From assembly GCF_013248905.1 (NCBI RefSeq), contig NZ_JABRVS010000001.1, positions 3,100,001-3,164,000 of the forward strand: DNA of 64,000 bases. The letters are read 5' to 3'. The position numbers and the translations under genes were made by a program. Shown here piece by piece: positions 28,768-35,887 of this stretch. The stretch comes from Shewanella sp. VB17 (GTDB lineage Bacteria; Pseudomonadota; Gammaproteobacteria; Enterobacterales; Shewanellaceae). Positions within the stretch are counted from its first letter, which is position 1; the number at the start of each line of letters is the position of its first letter. The notes under the pieces are model-generated. The model was not told where the DNA came from and ran no database searches. It saw only the letters and a list, made by a program, of their open reading frames with translations.

Positions 28768-29193
28768 CTAGCCTTTAGGTTTGCTTGGGAACATGGTCGT
28801 TATAAACCATTCACCTTTATTTTCATTATATTTATAACGTGCGGTCACTTGCGTCAAAGACGGCACAAATACAAATTCAATTTGATCTTTGGATTTTTTA
28901 CCTCTATAGCCATGCCCCACGCTTTTGCCCATGTCCACGATGATATTTACAGGGTTCATATTTTGGACATCTGGCTTAAATTGCTGCTTAAATGCCGCTG
29001 AGCCAGGCTTGACTTTATTTAACGCTTCAATCATCAGCTCTTTAGATTCAAATTTAGATGAAATTGTTGGAATACCTGTATCTTTACCATCTGGGGCAAT
29101 ACCCTCACTTGCCCGGTATTGTATATGTGCTTCACTAACATGTGCGCCGTGAGCCTCAACCGCATGGGCTTTGCCGTTGGCTTTTAGCATCAA
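28768..29193 (-). CDS. Orphan polymorphic-toxin C-terminal domain, N-terminus lost at IS
   Basis: The open frame gives about 141 residues. The reading continues a few codons upstream (LITHNKL) to the inverted repeat of the IS at 29213-29223, so the original toxin was probably longer and has been cut. The domain is rich in conserved-looking polar residues (AHGAHVSEAHIQYRASEG, GHGYRGKKSKDQIEF). It resembles nuclease tips of Rhs or haemagglutinin-type toxins, but I cannot assign the fold. The start at 29193 is TTG, with an ATG next to it; neither has a good ribosome site. Its immunity gene follows after 5 nt. The toxin is probably not delivered in this form. Confidence 0.55.
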   Translation of the reverse strand: MMLKANGKAHAVEAHGAHVSEAHIQYRASEGIAPDGKDTGIPTISSKFESKELMIEALNKVKPGSAAFKQQFKPDVQNMNPVNIIVDMGKSVGHGYRGKKSKDQIEFVFVPSLTQVTARYKYNENKGEWFITTMFPSKPKG

Positions 29194-29286
29194 TTTATTA
29201 TGGGTGATTAGATGGACGCTCCCTAATTCGGCGTCAATGCGCCAAACTGATGTTTCACCATTCAGTTACATTAAGGAGCGTCCACT

Positions 29287-30321
29287 ATGAAAGTTACCAC
29301 TATTGCTATCGATCTTGCAAAGAATGTCTTCCAAGTACTTGGTATGGATGAGCATGCAAAGTCAGTCTTCAATAAACGGCTTAATCGAGCCCAACTGGCT
29401 GAGTTCATGCTGCAGCAACCCGCTTGCGATGTCATATTTGAAGCGTGCTATTCAGCTCATTATTGGGGGCGGAAATTCCTTGCCATGGGGCACAACGTTA
29501 AATTAATACCAGCACAACATGTGACCCCATTTGTTCGAGGTAATAAGAACGATAAAAACGATGTATTAGCTATTTTTGAAGCGAGTTTCAGACCTCACAT
29601 CCGTTTTGTACCTGTGAAAACGGAGGAACAGCAAGAAGTATTAATGCTTCACCGGATCAGAGAGCGCCTTGTTAAACAAAAAACGGCCTGTACTAACCAA
29701 GTTCGAGGTGTATTTGTTGATTTTGGCCTCAGTTTTCCTCAAGGCTACAGCGCATTTGAAAGAGCCATGTGGGAAATTATGAGTGATGAGCATCAGCGAC
29801 CAATGATAAAATTAATGGCCAATGACTTTTGGGATGAATATCAAACGCTCAACCAGCGCCTTGATCGAATTAACTCATTGATAAAGCAAATTGTTAAGCG
29901 AGATCCTAATGGGAGAATTTTATTAACAATCCCTGGTGTTGGGCCAATCATCGCTTCGGCATTTGCAGCCTCAATTGGTGGTGGCCAAGCCTTTAACAGC
30001 CCAAAAGAGCTCGCAGTGTGGCTAGGGTTAACCCCTGAAACAATTTGCTTCAGGTAATAAGAGTGTCAACGGTAAGATCAGCAAGAGAGGTAATTGCTAT
30101 TTACGTAAACAATTGATCCATGGAGCAAGGACAGTCGTCAGTCATGCGAGTAAAAAAACAAGATGATTTAAACATGTGGATAAATCAGCTGAGGGGTCGA
30201 AAAAAGCATATGCTGTACCGTTGTGGCAACAGCACATCGTTTGGCAAGACTGATATGGATTTTACTTCAAAAACAGAGCCCATATGAGGCTCAATATGGT
30301 GGCTATCATGGCACATGTTAA
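29287..30321 (+). pseudogene. IS110-family transposase, multiply frameshifted
   Basis: The first 256 residues are open (29287-30057), with the DEDD N-terminus: ATTIAIDLAKNVFQV-like start, FEACYSAHYWGRK and GNKNDKNDV. The C-terminal transposase_20 part begins in LLTIPGVGPIIASAFAASIG. After VWLGLTP an extra A near 30040 shifts the frame. QFASGNKSVNGKISKRGN follows in the new frame, a second extra A near 30155 shifts it again, and a further shift occurs after 30195. The last piece, RLARLIWILL and YEAQYGGYHGTC, ends at 30321. The protein is therefore dead unless these are sequence errors. Confidence 0.8.
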
Positions 30322-30550
30322 AAGTGTTGTAGCTATCTTGCCAAGCTCGGTCAGGCCAAGGGTTTTTAGCCCGTCTGGGTGATAAGAGCGGCAAGGTAGC
30401 ACATTAAAAACCAATCAAGGTTGTGGTAAACGATGAAGTAATGGCTCAGTCCAACCAATGTCAGCCAGAACAGGCCAAGGATATGCAGTAAACATAATCC
30501 GTATGGGTGTTTAAATTTTAACAGGCGCAAGGGTACGGATTTCATTTGGG

Positions 30551-30620
30551 GCGCATTTCCTTTTAAAAAAGACTTGTTAAGCCCGTATATATGGCAGTAC
30601 AACCGCTTTTAGCGGAAAAG
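30551..30620. repeat. Direct repeat copy B (about 70 bp)
   Basis: This is the second copy of the 27839-27906 element, with GACTTGTTAAGCCC, TATATATGGCAG and a CCGCTTTTAGCGG hairpin. It lies in the non-coding right part of the IS110-type element and may be part of its structured RNA region. Confidence 0.6.
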
Positions 30621-30813
30621 AGTCACATCAAATGACAACGAGATTAGTAGCAGGAAAGTAGATAACTGAGGTTAAAAATACCTTGGTTAGGCAGGTATTA
30701 GCTTGACTAACCGGGAGCGTCCATATATGGCCATGTTATTTCCAATTTTCGATTTTTGCCTCGCCACAATTGTGGGTGGCCATGTTATTTTTGTTATTTA
30801 TTGGATGTCTCAG

Positions 30814-31314
30814 TTAATCTCCTATCATCAATAAATCAGACAATTCTGCCTTATCCAGATTTGAAAACTCAATCCCAATCAGCTCCCCTGCTGACCCAAC
30901 AAAAAAATCTACTGACTGATTTCGATAAATTTTTACAGGTTTTATATCATTAGATAATATTAACCTCAAACTATTGTCATAACCACAAACCTTAAAATCT
31001 GAGTGAATATCTAGATATCCATCCTCAGGCCATTTTTCAACCTCAATAATAGGCATACACACTTCAACTGACAGCTCATTTTTTTCAGTTAAAGGCATAT
31101 AAATTGGCTCACTTAACATTAAAATAGAGACTGAAGAAATACATCCACTATGGCTGTTTATAGCAATTTCAAGTAAGGTATTGTCAAAGTTTCCAATTCG
31201 CCAATATATTGGTACCTGACTTTTTTGATTTTGAAACTCTGCTATAAATGGTGTGTATCCACTCATATCTACACTTAATATTTCCAGCTCTTTTTTAGAA
31301 GTTATTTTTAACAT
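30814..31314 (-). CDS. Putative immunity protein
   Basis: The product is 166 residues, with no signal peptide, beta-rich in appearance (MLKITSKKELEILSVDMSG). It begins 6 nt after the stop of a truncated toxin tail (31321-31446), the usual toxin-immunity arrangement, and on the same strand as the other pairs. It resembles no family I can name with confidence. The loss of most of its toxin partner suggests retention as an orphan immunity gene that may protect against toxins of neighbours. Confidence 0.55.
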   Translation of the reverse strand: MLKITSKKELEILSVDMSGYTPFIAEFQNQKSQVPIYWRIGNFDNTLLEIAINSHSGCISSVSILMLSEPIYMPLTEKNELSVEVCMPIIEVEKWPEDGYLDIHSDFKVCGYDNSLRLILSNDIKPVKIYRNQSVDFFVGSAGELIGIEFSNLDKAELSDLLMIGD

Positions 31315-31320
31315 TTTGCC

Positions 31321-31446
31321 TCACTTGGTAGGAGCATAACGTGCATGATATAAAGCTGGCAATTGCCCTTCAATTTTAGGTTTAGCAAATATCAACTCCC
31401 ACCCATCTACTTTAGTCATTTGACGATAATTTAAAGGGAAATTTCC
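31321..31446 (-). pseudogene. Toxin C-terminal tail fragment
   Basis: A 41-codon open stretch ends at TGA 31321-31323 just before the immunity gene: GNFPLNYRQMTKVDGWELIF and LPALYHARYAPTK. Its upstream side is fused to the broken immunity fragment at 31431-31574, so the rest of the toxin is gone. Confidence 0.5.
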
Positions 31447-31574
31447 TGAACATACTCGGTTAAAATGCCATAACGCAATGTATTAATGTCAGCACTCGCA
31501 TCACCATAGTCTGCATTATGCGTCCTATAGTCACATAAAACCGATGTGAAATTAACTAACTTGTCCGTCATCAT
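31431..31574 (-). pseudogene. Truncated paralogue of the 28235 immunity gene
   Basis: The frame opens MMTDKLVNFTSVLCDY and keeps NADYGDASAD and YGILTEYV, matching the first 45 residues of the 28235-28762 protein. It then runs into unrelated toxin-tail sequence and stops at 31431. It is a recombination scar. Confidence 0.7.
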
Positions 31575-31576
31575 CT

Positions 31577-31682
31577 TTAGCCCTTAGGTTTGCTTGGAAA
31601 CATGGTCGTTATAAACCATTCTTTTCGTGTCTTATTATATGCGTAACGTGCGGTCACTTGCGTCAAAGACGGCACAAATACA
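31577..31682 (-). pseudogene. Second copy of the toxin C-terminal end
   Basis: About 105 bp match the last 34 codons of the 28768-29193 toxin (the same VPSLTQVTARY and WFITTMFPSKPKG ends). The match stops abruptly at about 31682. Together with 31431-31574 it forms a truncated duplicate of the toxin-immunity pair. Confidence 0.7.
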
Positions 31683-31928
31683 GCCGTGGGCAAGCTTCCC
31701 CTGTCAACGCCCATCTGCAGTAAGGAGCGGCACCTTACGGTGCAAAGCCCACTCTAATATCATAAAAAATGAGGTCTTGCCTACCTGCTAAGCACATCTG
31801 GTAAAAGTAAGCAGATAACTTGGACATACAGAAAGGATTAATGCCATGGAGCACATGGAAGTGCTGAAATGGCCACCTTCAATCTTCTACCGATTTATCT
31901 CGGCGCACTTGATGGCGATGTTATTTGA
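31683..31928. other. Unassigned sequence with 29-bp repeat copy
   Basis: This stretch has no complete gene. Bases 31881-31909 repeat at 32715-32743 with one mismatch (AATCTTCTACCGATTTATCT...). In one frame the shared segment reads ATFNLLPIYLG, reminiscent of tyrosine-recombinase C-terminal sequence, so both copies may be integrase relics. Confidence 0.4.
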
Positions 31929-32264
31929 TTAATCAGCTAATGAGGCTACTGGATTAGCAACATAGCCATCCGAAACAAAAACATCAGATACATCACACTC
32001 TGGATACACCCAATGAGACCAGTTATTAATTAACCATTCTTTTTCTATGGCTAATTTACCTGATTCCTTAGGTAAAAGAATTAAAATCAAACCTGCTTTA
32101 TAGCCAGAACTTACCATTAGCCCTTGCCCTTTACCCTCTTGAGAAGGCTCAAAAACCATAAAATCGATGATATTTTCATAGGGATATCCCCCTGCCAACC
32201 TGAAAACAGTACCGTGAGGAAATGAATCTCTATCACAATTTATTAATTTAATCCAGTTCATCAT
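31929..32264 (-). CDS. Imm45-like immunity protein
   Basis: The product is 111 residues. Landmarks SGYKAGLILILLPKES, EKEWLINNWSHWVYPECDV and GGYPYENIIDFM recall immunity proteins of the Imm45 type in polymorphic-toxin systems. Two ATG codons (32264 and 32261) start it. The first overlaps the stop of the toxin-tail frame just upstream (ATGATG over TGA), a coupling typical of toxin-immunity pairs. The family name is from memory of its motifs and should be confirmed. Confidence 0.62.
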   Translation of the reverse strand: MMNWIKLINCDRDSFPHGTVFRLAGGYPYENIIDFMVFEPSQEGKGQGLMVSSGYKAGLILILLPKESGKLAIEKEWLINNWSHWVYPECDVSDVFVSDGYVANPVASLAD

Positions 32265-32481
32265 ATTACCTTCAAATAATGTCCACCAGAAATGTCCTGC
32301 TTTCCAGATATAGGCTCTAGCTCTAGATCAATATTCACTTCACCTTTATGCTTCTCGTTTTTGGGTTTACAACTTCAAACATACAATTTAATGCTGCTAG
32401 CTCATCTTTATAGACAAAATCGACACCCTTGGTGTGCGCTAAATGAAAGGGGATGGGGGCGGTTAAATCGATTTTATTCAT
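32261..32481 (-). pseudogene. Toxin C-terminal fragment with frameshift
   Basis: From ATG 32481 the frame reads MNKIDLTAPIPFHLAHTKGV, then DFVYKDELAALNCMFEVV. After an apparent loss of one base near 32370 it continues in another frame as KHKGEVNIDLELEPISGKQD and HYLKVI to TGA 32261-32263. The stop overlaps the start of the Imm45-like gene. It is a decayed toxin tip. Confidence 0.5.
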
Positions 32482-32939
32482 GTTTATACTCATTTCTATT
32501 CATCACTGATTATTCACAATGGCTATTAATCAAAAAACTTGACGGCGGCGGTTGTATGACTCACACGATGGCCTTTATGATCATGAACTATTGTGCATGT
32601 CACAGTGAAGCCCACTAAAGCTAATTTGGTATGAGGAAGGATACATTTATCAGTCAAATGTAAAGTAATCGAACATTATCCACGCAGGAATAAAAACTGC
32701 AACTTAATAATGACAATCTTCTACCGATTTATCTCGGCCCACTGGGTAGCATGGCTAGCTGTCGTTCGGTCATATTGACCCCGGATAATGTACCCGATGA
32801 AGGGATGAAACATGTAAGCCAACATTTAAGAAAAAGTGTCTACAACCTTGAAAAACACCGCATACTACCTATACTCCAAAAATGAATTTTTTTAATTACT
32901 GCTACACTCAATATACTGAATTATTTTGCTCAATATGGA
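32482..32939. other. Edge of toxin array and promoter of the GTPase operon
   Basis: No intact gene. Around 32515-32615 the minus strand reads GFTVTCTIVHDHKGHRVSHT with a stop, possibly a further toxin or immunity scrap. A recombinase-like relic lies at 32715-32885. The last 50 bp are AT-rich and should contain the promoter for the gene at 32940. Confidence 0.35.
32715..32885 (+). pseudogene. Possible tyrosine-recombinase C-terminal relic
   Basis: A 56-codon open stretch reads NLLPIYLGPLGSMASCRSVI and KHVSQHLRKSVYNLEKHR before a stop at 32885. Its first 29 bp repeat at 31881-31909. The NLLPIYLG word recalls integrases, but the catalytic Arg/His/Tyr residues are absent, so the call is weak. 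Confidence 0.25.
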
Positions 32940-33485
32940 ATGCACAGTATGCCAAATAAGAAAAATAACGAAAAAGACAAGCAAGAATCTACTAGTTCAT
33001 TAGGGGAACTTGATCAACTTAGGAAGATTGTATTTGGCGATGCACAGCAACAGTTAATAGCAAAATTAACCAAATTACGCAGTGATACGGAGCAAGCGCA
33101 GGATACACAAGATAAGAAATTTTCACTATGTATAGATAAAATGCAACGCGATTTTATCTATAAATTAGAGGAGCTAGATAAACGAATAAACGCGGTCGAT
33201 AAAATGCATGACGATAACGAAGCTGATATTCAAAAGAATCACGAAAATTTGACTTGCGAACATGAAATGTTTGCTGCAGCTACGCGAGAAGACTTTAAAA
33301 ACATTGATCAATCTCTTCACAACGAAAGTGATACGTTATCTAAAACATTTAATGATCAACTTGAACAACTTAAAAAACATCTTGAAGATGTGTCAAAAGA
33401 TCTCCGCTTTTCTAAAACAGATCGTAAAACGCTTGCCCAATTGCTGGCTACCATGGCAATTAATTTGGAAGATGACCAGCGATAA
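32940..33485 (+). CDS. Coiled-coil protein of GTPase/c-di-GMP operon
   Basis: The product is 181 residues, highly charged and almost entirely helical, with no signal peptide or membrane segment. An N-terminal motif LDQLRKIVFGDAQQQL (about residues 25-40) resembles LDKVRTLILGENSYL in the next protein, so the two may share a docking element. The remainder is a long heptad-rich coiled coil. Its stop TAA shares a base with the ATG of the next gene (TAATG), so translation is coupled. It is probably a cytoplasmic scaffold or partner of the membrane protein encoded next. I do not recognise a named family. Confidence 0.75.
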   Translation: MHSMPNKKNNEKDKQESTSSLGELDQLRKIVFGDAQQQLIAKLTKLRSDTEQAQDTQDKKFSLCIDKMQRDFIYKLEELDKRINAVDKMHDDNEADIQKNHENLTCEHEMFAAATREDFKNIDQSLHNESDTLSKTFNDQLEQLKKHLEDVSKDLRFSKTDRKTLAQLLATMAINLEDDQR

Positions 33486-35242
33486 TGTCAAATCCGTCAT
33501 CAACTGAACAAATTGAATCAGAGCAACAACTAGACAAAGTTAGGACTTTGATACTTGGTGAGAATAGTTATTTGGTGACTGATGTTATCAAAAAGGAAGC
33601 GCGCAATATTGTAGGTGATGTACTTACTGAGGCATTGCATGATAGGCAAAAGAAAGACGGGTCGGTGAATAAAATTTTACTACCGTTAGTGGAAGATTCT
33701 GTTCAGCATTCTGTTACTCATCATAGTGATAAACTCGTTAGTTCTCTTTATCCTTTAATGGGGAGTTTGGTTAGAAAGTCAGTGACCGCATTTTTGACTG
33801 ATTTTATGGAGAAAACGAATCAGTTAATTGATAGTAGTTTTACCGTTAAGGGATTAAAGTGGCGATTTAAAGCTCACCAAGCTGGTGTGAGCTTTTCAGA
33901 ATACGTTGCCTCAAAAACATTCGTTTATCGAGTGGAACATGTCTTCCTGATCCATCGAGAAACAGGATTATTACTGAACTCTGTTGATTTAAATAAAGCG
34001 GGTAAAAGTGATGCCGATCTGATTTCTGCGATGTTGACCGCTATCAATGACTTTGTCGGTGATTCATTTATAGAAAGTAAAGATGGTATAAAAGAACAGT
34101 TACAAACGGTCACTACCGATAATTTCAATTTATTAATAAAACCAGGACCAAGTGCATTGGTGGTCGCTGCAGTAACGGGCAATCCACCGCAACAGGTTAA
34201 TGATCAATTACAATTGACGCTGGAAGATATTCACAACTTATATAATGATGAACTTAATCAATTTAAGGGTGATAATCAAAGCTTTATCAATGCTGAAAAT
34301 ATATTGCGTGATTGTTTATTATCACAGCAAAAAATACTAGATTCTGCGAATGACAAAAAATCATGGTACTTTTGGTCATTCGTGTTAGTTGCCATGACGA
34401 TGATTGTTTTTCAAATATTTCAATGGTGGGTGAAAATAGAGTTAACAGACAAACTCATGAAATTTGACCTCCAACCTGGTATTATCATCAATCATATTTA
34501 TGTGCATAATAATAAAAAAATTGAGCTCGATATACTGCGAGATCCTGATGCCATTACTTTAGCTGATTGGCTAAAAAAAACGAATTTAAGCATAGAAAAC
34601 ATTACACTTATTGAACGTAATTATTACTCTTTAGATCCTGATATTTTACATGCTCGAGCTAAAAAAATCTTGGCTAGATATCCAGAATTAAAAGCTGAAT
34701 GGCAAGCAGAGCTGCTTAATTTAACTGGGGTTTTGGATAGAATTTCATTTGAAAAGCTATTACGTTCGCTTTCAGTGGCTGGCTTTATAGAAGGTGAAAA
34801 TTTATCAATAAAACACATTCAGCTTATTTCTTCGGCCACCGTTGTCACGAGTAAGCTCGTTAAGCAAAAATTATTTAATGACATCGTTGGCAGGATCTCG
34901 ACTGTTCAACTACATTTTTCAGTGGCTAGTCGTGAGGTTACGCCAACAATGCAGCTAATTTTACAGCAACTATATCAAGACATACAATTATTAAATCATT
35001 TAGCCGATGAACTTGAGTTAAGCTTTGGTTTATTGATCATGGGAAGCAGTGATAATACAGGGAGCAAATCCACTAATAATAAATTAAGTCAGCAACGCGC
35101 ACAAAATACTGGAAATGCATTAAAGAAACTAGGGTTGAATGAACAACAGATGTATATCATGGGCTTAGGGCAAATAGACATTGCAAAGGTTAAAAATAAA
35201 GCAAGAAAAGTTATCTTTAACGTACTATATGTGAAGAAGTAA
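33485..35242 (+). CDS. Membrane protein with Roadblock-like middle and OmpA-like C-terminus
   Basis: The product is 585 residues. The N-terminal half is cytoplasmic by prediction: LDKVRTLILG motif (17-26), a helical region to about 145, and a segment at 146-240 (VEHVFLIHRETGLLLNSV, SAMLTAINDFVGDSF, IKPGPSALVVAAVTG) whose pattern recalls Roadblock/LC7 or longin domains. One membrane helix follows at about 294-315. The outer part ends in an OmpA-like peptidoglycan-binding domain (about 470-585; NNKLSQQRAQNTGNALKKLG). The next gene is a Rab-like GTPase, and Roadblock proteins such as MglB are known GTPase partners. It would thus link the GTPase to the cell wall. The domain calls by eye need profile confirmation. 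Confidence 0.78.
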   Translation: MSNPSSTEQIESEQQLDKVRTLILGENSYLVTDVIKKEARNIVGDVLTEALHDRQKKDGSVNKILLPLVEDSVQHSVTHHSDKLVSSLYPLMGSLVRKSVTAFLTDFMEKTNQLIDSSFTVKGLKWRFKAHQAGVSFSEYVASKTFVYRVEHVFLIHRETGLLLNSVDLNKAGKSDADLISAMLTAINDFVGDSFIESKDGIKEQLQTVTTDNFNLLIKPGPSALVVAAVTGNPPQQVNDQLQLTLEDIHNLYNDELNQFKGDNQSFINAENILRDCLLSQQKILDSANDKKSWYFWSFVLVAMTMIVFQIFQWWVKIELTDKLMKFDLQPGIIINHIYVHNNKKIELDILRDPDAITLADWLKKTNLSIENITLIERNYYSLDPDILHARAKKILARYPELKAEWQAELLNLTGVLDRISFEKLLRSLSVAGFIEGENLSIKHIQLISSATVVTSKLVKQKLFNDIVGRISTVQLHFSVASREVTPTMQLILQQLYQDIQLLNHLADELELSFGLLIMGSSDNTGSKSTNNKLSQQRAQNTGNALKKLGLNEQQMYIMGLGQIDIAKVKNKARKVIFNVLYVKK

Positions 35243-35387
35243 AATTTCAATATTAAATCTTAGCTGTTGAAAAGTAAGCTTTTTATTTTATAATTTATAT
35301 CAGCTAGTAATAAGTAAATTAACTAGTATACGCACTCTCAATATCGACTTTGAAAGTTAGAAAAATTAAAGAGACAGGAGATGACTC

Positions 35388-35882
35388 TTGATCCAAAAGA
35401 AAATTTGTCTACTAGGCACCTCTAGCGTAGGTAAAACAAGCTTAGTTAAGCAATTTGTTGAAGGTATATTTGACGAAAAATACCTTACTACAATTGGCGT
35501 TAAAGTTGACAAGAAAATCATCTCTATAGGCAATGAACAAGTACAATTTATGCTGTGGGATATCGAAGGAAATGATCGTTACAATGTTTTCCAAGAACGC
35601 TATTTACGAGGTGCATCAGCGTATATTTTAGTCGTAGATCAAACACGTTTGTCTTCCTTAACAGATGGTATAGATATTCACACCCTTGTCAGAAAGTCTT
35701 CTAATTGCCCGGCAATTTTAGTCATAAATAAAAGTGATTTACAAAAAAATTGGCATTGGGACGATAAAGCCTTTGTCGCTTATCAAGGGCTCTTTGATTT
35801 ACAATTTAATACCAGCGCAAAAACCGGAGAGAACGTAGAAGATATGTTTGTTTCGTTAGCTCAATTACTACAAGAGGATTAA
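35388..35882 (+). CDS. Rab/Ras-like small GTPase
   Basis: The product is 164 residues from TTG at 35388, placed 9 nt after AGGAG. An ATG at 35381 is in another frame. All five G motifs are visible: G1 GTSSVGKT (10-17), G2 Thr34/35 in TTIG, G3 DIEGN (58-62), G4 NKSD (114-117) and G5 TSAK (142-145). G3 differs from the usual DTAGQ: the catalytic Gln is Asn and the Ala is Glu. There is no C-terminal lipid site. Such eukaryote-like small GTPases are uncommon in bacteria; MglA is the best-known example. The next gene follows after 5 nt, so it is co-translated with the c-di-GMP enzyme. Confidence 0.88.
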   Translation: MIQKKICLLGTSSVGKTSLVKQFVEGIFDEKYLTTIGVKVDKKIISIGNEQVQFMLWDIEGNDRYNVFQERYLRGASAYILVVDQTRLSSLTDGIDIHTLVRKSSNCPAILVINKSDLQKNWHWDDKAFVAYQGLFDLQFNTSAKTGENVEDMFVSLAQLLQED

Positions 35883-35887
35883 GTTAA

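Larger units (their letters stand above)
29213..30723 (+). mobile_element. Decayed IS110/IS1111-type insertion sequence
   Basis: The element is outlined by an 11-bp inverted repeat, TGGACGCTCCC at 29213-29223 and GGGAGCGTCCA at 30713-30723, around a DEDD transposase pseudogene. A further near-copy in the right-end orientation (29271-29284) lies just before the transposase start. The IS1111 subgroup has subterminal inverted repeats and a long non-coding right end that produces the targeting RNA. The roughly 390-bp segment after the transposase fits that layout. The exact outer ends are uncertain, because repeats in this group are subterminal. It has inserted into the toxin array. Confidence 0.65.

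Noticed and set aside
30366..30602. 78-codon minus-strand hydrophobic frame inside the IS right end
   Set aside because: It lies in the presumed non-coding end, has no ribosome site and is more simply explained by the structured-RNA region.
31683..31860. Group II intron end
   Set aside because: A GTGGGC-like start and hairpins were considered, but no domain V or reverse-transcriptase sequence is present.
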